A stretch of DNA of 24,875 nt from Priapulus caudatus (lineage: Eukaryota > Priapulida > Priapulimorpha > Priapulimorphida > Priapulidae): assembly GCF_000485595.1 (NCBI RefSeq), contig NW_014577099.1, positions 459,983 to 484,857 on the forward strand. Direction: 5' to 3'. The number at the start of each line of letters is the position of its first letter. The first letter of the stretch is position 1. Below are positions 1 through 9,261 of the stretch, one piece after another. A program made the position numbers and the translations under genes. Under the pieces are notes generated by a model that saw nothing but the letters and a program-made list of their open reading frames with translations, was not told the origin of the DNA and did not search any database.

Positions 1-2
1 TA

Positions 3-182
3 CAGATATGTACCCGAGGTAGTTTTAGGTTGTTTAGTAAATAGTATTAATTATTATGTTTATATTTTTATGAGGTATGTTTAGGGTTAGGGTTAGGGCT
101 AGAGTTAGGGGTAGGGTAAACTTCTGTAGTACAAGTCTGGTACACTTTGTGTATACATATATGTACCTCGGGTACATATCTG
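3..182. repeat. Short inverted-repeat element enclosing telomere-like repeats
   Basis: Bases 3-20 (CAGATATGTACCCGAGGT) recur as an exact reverse complement at 165-182, so the 180-bp segment could fold back on itself. The left arm starts almost at the window edge, so the true terminus may lie further left. The interior is AT-rich plus the TTAGGG run at 81-116. This looks like a small nonautonomous DNA element (MITE-like), but no target-site duplication can be checked on the left. There is no coding potential. Confidence 0.55.
81..116 (+). repeat. Interstitial telomere-like (TTAGGG)n run
   Basis: Six consecutive 6-base units: three perfect TTAGGG, then CTAGAG, TTAGGG and GTAGGG. TTAGGG is the usual metazoan telomere unit. 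The run is only 36 bases, is degenerate and is flanked by ordinary sequence, so it is an interstitial copy and not a chromosome end. Confidence 0.75.
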
Positions 183-688
183 TGCCTACCTGATACGACA
201 ACGACCCCTTCAGCATTGACAGCAATAGGCCTACCGCAGTACCGGTACCATTTTAGCATTTACCAATAATAATAGTATTACTTACCAGCATAATTATTCC
301 CCAAAGGCTAGTTAATGTACAGCAGATGGATAGTTTTGGTCCGCAAATACGACACGAAACCATTTTAACTCGTTATGTATTCGACAAACGAGGAACTTAA
401 AATTGGAATATAAAAGTAACAACTGGTTTGCAATAGATTACCTAACGACTGTACCCCCACCTTTAGGCCAAATATGAAAGCTTTGCTATTTTAGTTCATT
501 ACAGTAACTTCGATTTTGTAAAAAACTGCCTGTTACTACATAAGATACGCATCAATAAAGAATCATACTATAATAATGGGATCTAACCACGTTAAGAATT
601 TAGCAGGAATACATAAATTGATATACAAAAATATATTTATCATAACAACAGAGCCGTTACCACATCCGGGGATTTTGCACACACAAAC
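183..688. other. Upstream region and presumed 5' UTR/promoter of E2F4/5
   Basis: AT-rich sequence with no convincing coding exon. It must hold the promoter and 5' UTR of the E2F gene starting at 689. No clear TATA box or canonical E2F site (TTTSSCGC) was seen. An ETS-like ATCCGG core sits about 25 bases before the start codon (near 664-669), which is suggestive only. Confidence 0.4.
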
Positions 689-808
689 ATGGCAGCAACT
701 GTAGATCTCGGCACGCCGAGCCGTCATGAGAAAAGTTTGGGTCTTCTGACAACAAAATTTGTTTCGTTGTTGCAAGAGGCTAAGGATGGAGTATTGGACC
801 TCAAAGTG
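689..808 (+). CDS. E2F4/5: E2F exon 1: start and first half of winged-helix domain
   Basis: Encodes residues 1-40. After an 11-residue leader comes the hallmark E2F stretch [20 protein letters not shown], ending DLKV. Splicing after GTG (phase 0) to exon 2 at 4308 gives LKV-AADTLAV, as in known E2F4/5 proteins. The donor GTTGGT is atypical. Reading straight through it, the frame stays open only to 903, so the longer unspliced product is not expected to be the real protein. Confidence 0.9.
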
Positions 809-3800
809 GTTGGTGTTATGTTTTATTTTGCTAACGTTAAATCTTACGTTAAGAGCAGAGTAGACAAAGTTAGTGTTGTTGTTATGAAATGGTTTTATTT
901 GTGAGCGTCTGAGACCACGCGTTCACTTTAAAAAACTGGTGGCATCCTTTATATGCGTACATCACAGGGGCATGTCACGTACTCCGTGGCCCATAAATAT
1001 TCTGTTTCTACCAGATTTGGCTGCTCTCTAATAACATGCAAGCTTTCAAATAAACCCGGAGTAGATTGGCAAACACCCAAGGTGGACTGGCTATATTCTA
1101 TGTTGTATATATATACTAATACTATATATTATTATTAATAATTATGGCCCATTAATATATACATAATACAACATAGAATATAGCCAGTCCCCCTTGGGTG
1201 TTTGCCAATCTACTCCGGGTTTATTTGAAAGCTTGCATGTTATTAGAGAGCAGCCAAATTAGGTAGAAACAGAATATTTATGGGCCACGGAGTACGTGAC
1301 ATGCCCCTGTGGCGTACATAGCTTATTAGCTAGTGGTTACAATAGTTAAATGTCGTAGCGTTAGTGGTTATTTTGAATGGACTCGCATAGGTTGATAGAC
1401 CGCTACTAGATATTAGTGCGGATACAACAGAGAGTATCACATGTAATCGCTCAAATGAATCCATTCGCATTGAGATCAGTTATTGAGTTAAAACTAAAAT
1501 CGGAAATTGACAGATTTTAACACAAAGCAAATACATGGAGTTAAATGGATATCGCAGTTTAAATGTGATTTTACAAATTGCTTCTTTGCAGTTATTCATA
1601 AAGGTAAGCACAAAAAGCATGACCATGTTACATTAAAGTTAAAAATAAAATGTAATTTACTTTTTTTAATTCATTTTCATAATATTAATAGGAATACTGT
1701 GTGGGTCTGATGTGTGATGGTATATGCTAGGTACTTTGCCTAAACGATTGCTGTTTGTGTATCAGCTAAGAAAATTGCTGTCAATAGATACCTATCATCT
1801 GAATCTAAATCTCAGTAAATGCTGTGTGAAGCTGCAGATAGGAATATAAGGTTCATCTGCTGCTTTAGTTATATAGGTTGGTCTTAGGGCAAGGCATAGC
1901 AGCTGTTGTAACCTTTACCAAGGTCAATGTATCGATCCATGGTAATTACTAACAACAAAGCATGAGGTTGTGATGGAATCTCACCAGGGTGAACTTGGCC
2001 AGGTAAAAAATCAGGGAGTCTCACCGTCTGAGCGTAGCGAGGATGCTGTGGGTGCGAAGCGCCTTAGGGGGGAGGGCCTGACCTTAAAATGGAAGAAATT
2101 TAGTCTGAAATGCCAAAGAGACAGGAATCTGATATGATTTTATATTCTTTTAAGCAGTACCTTGTTAGTTATACAAGGTGTATAATATATAAAATTGAGC
2201 CTCCCTCATGCCGTCTCTATCAAATTTCATCCGTCTCATCCAAGAATAGGCTGTCCAAAAGACGGGTAGACGGGTCTCTGGCTAACACACTGAATCTCAC
2301 CCATAAATGTGGTATTGCCAGATATTTAAGCAGATCTAATTGCATGTTGGGTTACCACCTAACTGGTAACATGTGTGAGTGGAGGGAGCTGCATGATAAC
2401 AGGATAAATACTTGGCACTAATGTGGAGATAGTCGGTGGTCTGTAGGTGAGCTATATTAGATTTTTGAGGATTTCGCACAGGCTTCCAGACCTGTCTCTT
2501 TTTCATTTTGACTGGTATTGCTTGTGTCATAGCAAGTGTCTATAGTAAGGCTAACATGTCTTATTACACTCACTCATACTTTCTTACTTTCTAAGTTCTA
2601 CATACATCTTTGCTTTCATCAAATAGTTAAAGGGATACTAGACTAGTAGACTAGGATTTTACTGCATACAACTGTACTTACTGTATAACAAATCGTCTAT
2701 ACCCACACGTACTTGTTACCAGATACCTAATTTAATTGTTATAATTAATTATACATCAACGCTACTAAATTTGAACGGCGCCATTGACACCTGCGAGTCT
2801 GCGACCGTGCTGCCACCCTGAAAAAGTTGCGCATTTCCCAATATATTTTGCACGTTACAGACCGAGGGCTAATCACAAAGGTGCAATTATATTTATACCT
2901 AAATGCTATTTAACCGAACAATGTTCATTTTAGGACAAATTTATCCATAATATAACTGAAACTATATGTCGTTTATAAGATATTACAATCTTTTTGCTTT
3001 TAAATTAATAAATAAGAAACACCCTCGGTCTGTAGTCCTTGGCTGAAAAGTCGTTTTGCGCAACTTATCAGATCGTGTGCTTTGAAGTGGTGCTACCGTC
3101 GTTGTAACCAAACTGTAGTTGTTAGATTTAAAACATTAAAAAAAAATATTTCTGATGGTGATTGAACCATGAAACTTTTTATGTAGCGTAATTTTAACCT
3201 AGATATTAACTGAAAATAACCCTAGAACCTAGAGTAAAGGATCCCTTTAAAGGCTTTAAGTGATTGAAATTTTATTTCTTGACTTCTTGTTGACATGGTA
3301 ATATGTCATGATGAGCCACTTCTTTCTTGCGAGATCTTGTTAATGGACTTTGTTGATGGTAACTTGCCTATGGGAATAGCGACCAGTCTAGAACTGTATA
3401 TGTCACTCAATGTCAATGAGATGCCTTTTTGTCTAGTAGCACCAATCACAAGGCAATTGACATGACACTAAAGAACGTGGCTATGTTATTTGCTATTTTG
3501 TATGCAATAGCGGCAAGTAGTTTTTATACTGTCAGAGTAATTAGTAATTTGTCCAATAATAGCTGAGACCTAATTTGTCTACATTTTTTTGTTTTTACTT
3601 TTCGATTTATTTGAGATATAATATTTTAAAAACACTCACATGACATCATTAAGCCTGGTATATATACTTAATTTAACTAGGCTATTTTGGAATTTAACGA
3701 TATATCGCAATTCCTTTTTATATATATGGCATAATACATGCTAATACAAAGTATATGTGCCCAAACACAGCTACCCCTGGTGTCTAGCTGCTGCAGAGTT

Positions 3801-6800
3801 GGACAGTGTTGGGCAGAGTGGACGTCGGTGTAGCAGCTTAGTGAATCGCACCTATATCCAGACAACATCTGTCTGACAATTTTATGCACACCTTCTAGTG
3901 TTGTCAATCGGTTGTAATTTCGTAATCGATCATCGGTTGGACCCAAGTAACCGATCATCGGTTACAATCGGTTACTCGGGGTGTTGAATGCCTGCGTGTG
4001 CGTAACGTCGTGTGCATGTACGTGTGTGCATGTATGTGTTTGTTTAGCCCTGTTTACTGTTTGTTTTGCACTGTTTACTACTGTGTGTATAATACATGTA
4101 CTGATTCTCTTTCTTTCTTTTTTTTGATGAAATCTATTATGGATTTTGATAACCAAGCGCTTGGTTCGAGCCACTGTTCAACCGATGATCGAGTATAATC
4201 GATGATCGTGACATCACTAAGCGCTTGGTTCGAGCCACTGTTCAACCGATGATCGAGTATAATCGATGATCGTGACATCACTAACACCTTCTGAACGTTT
4301 TCCTCAGGCTGCTGACACGCTAGCTGTGCGACAAAAGCGTAGAATATACGATATCACAAATGTGTTGGAAGGCATTGGTTTGATTGAGAAACGATCTAAA
4401 AACAGCATACAGTGGAAGTAAGTAACATTGCATTACTGCAGTATGGTACATTATATCAGGAGTAGATAATAGGGAAGGAGTTCAATAAACAAGGGAAATT
4501 CGTCATTTACTAGCCTTAGAATTCTTACGATTTACTACGCGTAACTCAACAAACTTGAGCTCAAATCGTACACAGTACATTCACCTAGCATCGTGCGAAA
4601 TTGTTTCCTCGTATACACCCGCAATCCGGAGATACAGACTAAAACGTACGACACGATTTTCCATTATGTTGCCAGCAAACTGAATGTGTAAACCGCCTAA
4701 CTCGAAACAAAAGGCAGCTGTAAATAGGTCAAAGATTAGCTCAGCGAGCCACACCACATCGCCGAGGGCGCAAGAGTCGTTAGTAGCTGCCTTTTGTTTC
4801 GAGTTAGGCGGTTTACACATTTAGTTTGCTGGCAACATAATGGAAAATCGTGTCGTACGTTTTAGTCTATATCTCCGGATTGCGGGTGTATACGAGGAAA
4901 CGATTTTGCTCGATGCTAGGCGAATGTACTGTGTACGATTTGAGCTCAAGTTGGTTGAGTTACCCGTAGTAAATCGTAGGTATTCTAAGGCTAGTAAATG
5001 ACGAATTTCCCTTGTTTATTGAAGTCACACTCCTTCTCTATTATCTACTCCTGATTATATGAAATTTGTGGTCATAACATGTGAACGTAGCCTTTTTTCT
5101 CATACTAGGAATTTCACTAATAATTACTTTTATTACTAACATTAATTGTTTTATTTTAATAATAATTTATTTCATAATAAGAATTTGTGACACAGTTTAA
5201 ACGAGAGATTGGACTTGTGTTTTAGGGGAGGTGGCCCAGCATGCAACTCGAGAGAAGTTACAGATCGGCTGGTGCTGCTGAAGAAAGAGATAACAGAGCT
5301 CGAGAAAATTGAGAAGGAACTTGATCAACATCGGTCATGGGTTCAGCAAAGCATACGAAACATTACAGATGATGTGAACAATCACAAATATCCTTTTATT
5401 CGTATCACTAGCTCGATGAGTGCACTGCTGTAACTCTCTTAATCTAGTAGTCATACTATGGGTGTAAGTTATGTAACTCAAAGTTTCAATTTTGCTGCAC
5501 CTTAATGTAACTTTTGAATACTACTTGGTTCATCACCAGGTGTGGCACTTGAACAACATAACACTTGTCTTTTCATTGTTTGTAGTATTCATAATTTATC
5601 CCTAACACTGTATTACGTTAGCATATGTGACACACGATGACATTTGTCGATGCTTTGAGGGCGATACAATGCTTGCCATTCAGGCACCTTCAGGAACACA
5701 GTTAGAAGTACCTGTGCCAGAAGATGTAAGCACCATTCATGTCAGCTTGTTAATAATGTGCTGTTAGATTTTGTTAGCCCAATTGCTTAGCGTGCGCATG
5801 CACTCACACAGCCACGCAGTATAGAGTATTTATTATAATATGTATTTACATGCTGGCAGACCTCCCATCTTTTTGGATATGCTGTGTGGTGAATGATGAT
5901 GTGGTTTTTAACAGGCTGTAATAGGTGGACCAAAGAAATACCAGATTCATCTTAAAAGCCATTCGGGTCCCATCAATGTTTTGCTCGTCAATAAGGATAC
6001 TGATTCATCAAGTCCTGTCGTGGTACAAGTGCCTCCACCACCTGACATGGTAATCAAGCAAGATGTGCAATCTCCCGGTAATTGATGTTTACACTATGCA
6101 CCAAATTTCTAATAGTCAGTTAATATTAGGATTAAAGTTAAAGGGATACTTTTACCAAGAATTTGCAAGTATATTATGATAATAGATTCATAAATAATAG
6201 CATATACCTACAAATTTCTATAATTACACATTGACGTTTATCATAAAACAACATTGAATTTCGAAATCTTGATTTTTGGGCGCTGACATGACACCCATGA
6301 TTGTGCTGCCACCCTGAAAAAGTTGCGCATTTGCCAATTCATTTTGCAGGTTACAGACCAAGGGCTAATTACAAAAGTGCGATAATATTTATACCTAAAT
6401 GCTATTAAACTATATTTATTTTAGGACAAATTCGTCAATATTATAATTGAAACTAAGTGTCGTTTATAAGATATTGCAATCCTTCTGCTCTTAAATTAAA
6501 AAATAAGAAACACCCTCGGTCTGTAGCCTGTAGCCGAAACGTTGCTTTGCATAACTTTTCCACTGGATGCGCTTCGTGGCGCCACCATCGCTGTAAGCAA
6601 CGGTATAGCCGTCAGTTAAAAGAATTTTAAAAAATATTTCTGATGAATATTGAAGCATAAAACTTTTTATGTAGCGTAATTTTAACCTATTTTATCTGAA
6701 ATTATCCAAAGAACCTATAGTAATGTATCCCTTTAAACACCTTACTAAACCAGTAAGGAATTATTGCAAACTATAGGCAAACATTGAAAATGTATACATT

Positions 6801-7348
6801 GAAATTTTATTTGTGTTTTTGTTCTTAGTAAATAACTAACATCTGTGTAAGACAGTATAATAAGGGTTCTCCCCAAGTCTTTAATGCATGTTGCGTCTGA
6901 CGTGCCTTGATTGGCTAATCGGGACGCCTTAATTTCCAGCTATGTTAAATTGTTTAACAATATTTTACATTCCTGTTTGTTTTCAATCTATTCCTGTTTG
7001 TTAGGTGAAAATAACGTGCCAAAAAATTACATAGAAGGTTATTAAATTTGGTAAAAATCCATATATCGACTTAACCCCCTTCGGAGCCCTCTCCTTGTTA
7101 ATGATAGATAACCTAAAATCGTTACTGATACCGGAGTTTTCATTGAAAACTGATCTATTGACTTTGTCAAGCTGTAATGTTCATTGCTTGAACTTGTAAA
7201 TTATGTTTAGCTGGAAAAGTCGGGAAATCTCCACGTGGAAGAGGCAAAAAGGTTCAGCAACAGGAGAGCGTGGAGGTGGCACCCTCACGTATGACTACCA
7301 GAAGTTCCCCACGAAAACCACTTCAACAACAGCAGCAGCAGCAGCAGC

Positions 7349-7382
<34 letters not shown>

Positions 7383-7767
7383 GATTATTAACTCAGGTAA
7401 TGCCATGTGCTCTGCATTGAGTCATAATATCTGCTCATGGGTGCATGTAATTTGTGTGTCAATTGTATACGCTGCTGAGAATTGAAATGTATGCCCTTCC
7501 AGAACAACTAAGGAGCCTTTATTTTCGTTACATATTTATGTATTTTCCAAGACATGATGTCTTGGAAGTCAGGATGGTGGTAATTTGTTGAATGTTTGAT
7601 GTGAGTGTTTATGGATTCCAGGACCAAGCACAAGTACAATTATAGACACAGATATGCTTCCTGCAGATGAACTCTTCATTGATGCTATACGAGGTACATT
7701 TTTTACTAAAATGGTAGTTACATGATAATTCTATGAATTAATTGTAGGCATAGAGCAATCATGTAAT

Positions 7768-7820
<53 letters not shown>

Positions 7821-8285
7821 CCTGGAATAATCTTTTGAATAATATAGCTCTTGTTATTTTCAGATCCTTCTATGGGAGGAGAGTTTATTGACGACCTCAT
7901 GTCATCAGATAGTATGTGCTGTATATATATATATGTTTCAGATTATTACTCGGTGCACTGCAAGCTTCAAATTATTAATCATTTATAAATCATTTGGTCC
8001 TCATTGAAAGGAGTTCCTTACTGTTTTAATGCAATTTTTGATTAATTTAAAATTGAGTGCTTTTCTTCATAAGAAATTAGTAAGAAAAAAATAACCTGTC
8101 GAGTTACTCTTCCAATGTATTCCATGTTTGTAGTAAGCAATCATACAGTGGTATGTTCTTGTGTTTCAGTGTTTGGCCCATTGTTGCGTCTCAGTCCTCC
8201 GCCTAGTGAGCGGGACTACTACTTCAACCTTGATGACACGGAGGGAGTGACAGACCTGTTTGATGTTCCAATGTTGTCCCTGTAG
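689..8285 (+). CDS. E2F4/5: E2F4/5-type transcription factor (nine coding exons)
   Basis: Sequence-specific nuclear transcription factor that pairs with DP and is recruited by Rb-family pocket proteins to cell-cycle promoters. Exons: 689-808, 4308-4417, 5226-5401, 5622-5725, 5915-6077, 7211-7396, 7622-7693, 7864-7911, 8170-8285 (1095 bases, 364 residues plus stop TAG 8283-8285). Visible parts: winged-helix DNA-binding domain at about residues 11-77 with RRIYD at 51-55; leucine-rich coiled coil at about 78-125; marked box ([14 protein letters not shown]) from 137; a variable region with Gln20; C-terminal pocket-binding segment with LLRLSPPP and DLFDVP. The very short N-terminus, lacking the cyclin-A-binding extension of E2F1-3, and the ending LFDVPMLSL place it with E2F4/5. 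The start codon follows AAAC and precedes G, a good Kozak context. Vertebrates have separate E2F4 and E2F5; this looks like the single invertebrate counterpart, but orthology needs a tree. The weakest junctions are the donors of exon 1 (GTTGGT) and exon 3 (GTATCA). Confidence 0.93.
952..1320. mobile_element. Foldback element with about 155-bp inverted arms (intron 1 of E2F)
   Basis: The left arm, about 952-1110, is repeated as a near-perfect reverse complement at about 1167-1320; for example CACAGGGGCATGTCACGTAC is matched by GTACGTGACATGCCCCTGTG. A 55-base AT-rich loop separates them. There is no open frame of note and no clear target-site duplication. This is a nonautonomous foldback or MITE-like DNA element. 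Confidence 0.8.
1321..2626. other. Intron 1 of E2F, otherwise featureless part
   Basis: AT-rich intron sequence with no recognisable gene. A short GC-richer patch at about 2018-2085 (GAGCGTAGCGAGGATGC, then GTGCGAAGCGCC) looks like part of a dispersed repeat, but I cannot name a family and see no termini. Short open frames here are chance. Confidence 0.45.
2627..3250. mobile_element. TTAA-flanked nonautonomous element, copy 1 (intron 1 of E2F)
   Basis: The segment begins TTAA-AGGGATAC and ends ATCCCT-TTAA, so short terminal inverted repeats are bounded on both sides by TTAA. TTAA target duplication is typical of piggyBac-type transposases. The inside also folds back: ACAGACCGAGGG near 2857 pairs with CCCTCGGTCTGT near 3022, and AAAAAGTTGCGCA pairs with TTGCGCAACTT. 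A second diverged copy in the same orientation lies at 6138-6736. No transposase is encoded. Confidence 0.75.
3251..3900. other. Intron 1 of E2F, no feature seen
   Basis: AT-rich intronic sequence between the TTAA element and the repeat block at 3905. Nothing recognisable on either strand. Confidence 0.5.
3905..4282. repeat. Inverted and tandem repeat block before E2F exon 2
   Basis: A 64-bp unit starting AAGCGCTTGGTTCGAGCC is duplicated head to tail at 4155-4218 and 4219-4282. Its inner motif AACCGATGATCG occurs inverted further left, as CGATCATCGGTTGGAC at 3927-3942 and CCGATCATCGGTTAC at about 3951-3965. The block therefore resembles a small inverted-repeat element whose right arm was later tandemly duplicated. 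The second copy ends 25 bases before exon 2. Confidence 0.7.
4308..4417 (+). CDS. E2F4/5: E2F exon 2: DNA-recognition helix
   Basis: Encodes residues 41-76 plus two bases of Lys77. It contains the DNA-contacting RRIYD motif (residues 51-55), followed by [13 protein letters not shown] and SKNSIQWK. The acceptor TCCTCAG is good and the donor is GTAAGT. It is separated from exon 1 by a 3.5-kb intron full of mobile-element relics. Confidence 0.93.
4451..5059. mobile_element. Foldback element with 5-bp target duplication TTATA (intron 2 of E2F)
   Basis: Long inverted arms at about 4456-4732 and 4775-5054 are nearly exact reverse complements; for example GTAAACCGCCTAACTCGAAA pairs with TTTCGAGTTAGGCGGTTTAC. 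The termini read TCAGGAGTAGATAATAG, and the element is flanked by direct 5-bp repeats TTATA at 4451-4455 and 5055-5059. It shares its terminus style with the elements at 19783 and 19931. The open frames inside are palindromic artefacts; no transposase is seen. Confidence 0.85.
5226..5725 (+). CDS. E2F4/5: E2F exons 3-4: dimerisation coiled coil and marked box
   Basis: Exon 3 (5226-5401) encodes [10 protein letters not shown] and then a Leu/Glu/Lys-rich heptad-like stretch ending in the E2F4/5-like [12 protein letters not shown]; this is the DP-pairing coiled coil. Exon 4 (5622-5725) encodes residues 137-170, starting [11 protein letters not shown] and ending LEVPVPED, the core of the marked box. 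The exon 3 donor (C/GTATCA) is inferred from phase: exon 4 needs one leftover base, and this is the only nearby GT that supplies it. A few residues around 130-136 are therefore less certain. Confidence 0.88.
5915..6077 (+). CDS. E2F4/5: E2F exon 5: end of marked box
   Basis: Encodes residues 171-224. It includes [18 protein letters not shown] and a proline-rich VQVPPPP stretch, which match the second half of the E2F4/5 marked box. Bounded by ACAG at 5911-5914 and a GTAATT donor at 6078. Confidence 0.9.
6138..6736. mobile_element. TTAA-flanked nonautonomous element, copy 2 (intron 5 of E2F)
   Basis: Begins TTAA-AGGGATAC and ends GTATCCCT-TTAA. It shares long stretches with 2627-3250 in the same order and orientation, such as GTGCTGCCACCCTGAAAAAG and TTTATACCTAAATGCTATT. 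It has small indels against copy 1, so the two copies are not a recent duplication. It lies wholly in intron 5. Confidence 0.78.
6737..7210. other. Rest of E2F intron 5, no feature seen
   Basis: AT-rich intronic sequence ending in the acceptor TTTAG before exon 6. No repeat or coding signal was recognised. Confidence 0.5.
7211..7396 (+). CDS. E2F4/5: E2F exon 6: variable region with polyglutamine
   Basis: Encodes residues 226-286. It starts with a Lys/Arg/Gly-rich basic segment ([13 protein letters not shown]), then [10 protein letters not shown], then 20 glutamines and IINS. It lies between the marked box and the transactivation domain, where E2F4 proteins are poorly conserved. Splice phases (1 in, 1 out) match both neighbouring exons. 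Confidence 0.87.
7324..7383 (+). repeat. E2F4/5: CAA/CAG trinucleotide repeat coding for Gln20
   Basis: Twenty in-frame glutamine codons: 2 CAA, 6 CAG, 11 CAA, 1 CAG. The two pure blocks suggest growth by replication slippage. The tract is probably length-variable between individuals. Confidence 0.95.
7622..8285 (+). CDS. E2F4/5: E2F exons 7-9: transactivation and pocket-protein-binding region
   Basis: Exon 7 (7622-7693) encodes an acidic stretch with [10 protein letters not shown]. Exon 8 (7864-7911) encodes [16 protein letters not shown]. Exon 9 (8170-8285) encodes [11 protein letters not shown], then [19 protein letters not shown] and the stop. The last exon matches the C-terminal E2F segment that binds pRB, p107 and p130. 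The small exons 7 and 8 are supported by phase-1 junctions and by the E2F4-like order of acidic blocks. Confidence 0.9.
7775..7819. repeat. (AT)n microsatellite in E2F intron 7
   Basis: Roughly 22 uninterrupted TA/AT dinucleotides lie between exons 7 and 8. A simple repeat, likely length-variable. Confidence 0.95.
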
Positions 8286-9260
8286 CAGTTAGGCAGTGTT
8301 GTGATGCATCGGCGTTGGGCCAGCAACTGTAACCACACAGAAATCAGACAAGGAGCTATGATGGGCTGCATGCTTTGCAAGTGTCAATGTCATTGAAACA
8401 TGGATGTGTATGTGGCAGGGCTGGAGTGCATATTTATTTTTTAAGTCAGTTGTAGATGATCATTTCCGTAGCCTTTAGTATGGGCATGTAGGATTCATTC
8501 CTGTTCCAGTTGGGATATGCATACAGACTGCTGTGAATGCAGCAATGACAGGTGTACCTTCTCTTGCTCGCTTGGAGGGTAAATTGGTACAGAAGAGTGA
8601 GTGTACTATGCTCTCTAATTATTTCCTGTTACAACCGAAAAGAAAAACAAGGAAATTGATCCCCTATGTGGTGATTGAGGGGTACTTTGTCAAGTATGTT
8701 AAGTACTGACCAGCTCATAGTTCATTTATAATTTTGTTGAAAACAAGGAACTAAAATTTTTAATATAATTTCTCGTGTAATAGATGTCAGTGCCTCATTT
8801 GCATGGCAAACACGCTGGCAAAATATAACTTGAAATTTGAGTACCTGCTCATTACAAGCTTTGTGTAAAAATACACATTTTTGTTTCTTGGAACAACTTT
8901 TGGCCTTGGACTTTGTTCTACCGTTATATGTAAATAATCACTGTTATCTATAGTAGTATAAAGCTTTTTATATGATAACGTTTAGCAATTATTTCATTTG
9001 CTAGATTATATTTTGAGGTATAATTATTGCCAACACTGTAATAATCGAATTGCGTTTATTTTACCTCAGGTGTAATAATGTTATTGTGCAGTATGTGTAA
9101 ATGTGAGTTGAGGCACATGTTACTATTACATGTAATACATGTATGTGAATTTCGGGCAATTTTTGTATAATAGTTGGCAATGTTCTGGACATTTAATATA
9201 CAGACACAAAAGACATGTTACCTACCGTTCAAGATTCAATAAAGTTTGATGTAATTATTC
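8286..9260 (+). other. E2F4/5: 3' UTR of E2F4/5
   Basis: Noncoding sequence after the stop at 8283-8285. The first convincing polyadenylation hexamer, AATAAA, is at 9238-9243 and is followed by T-rich sequence, giving a 3' UTR of about 0.95 kb. No conserved element was recognised in it. Confidence 0.6.
9238..9243 (+). terminator. Candidate polyadenylation signal of E2F4/5
   Basis: Canonical AATAAA hexamer followed within about 20-35 bases by T-rich sequence (ATTATTCC, then TTTTCTTTATATTTTG). It lies about 950 bases after the E2F stop and is the best plus-strand candidate. Confidence 0.6.
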
Positions 9261-9261
9261 C

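Noticed and set aside
81-116. TTAGGG run as a chromosome end
   Set aside because: Only six units, partly degenerate, with unique sequence on both sides.
2018-2085. Possible tRNA or tRNA-derived SINE
   Set aside because: The GC-rich patch shows no A-box/B-box pair and no cloverleaf.
4581-4820. 79-codon minus-strand frame
   Set aside because: It lies inside the palindromic foldback element and reads through its centre; no family features.
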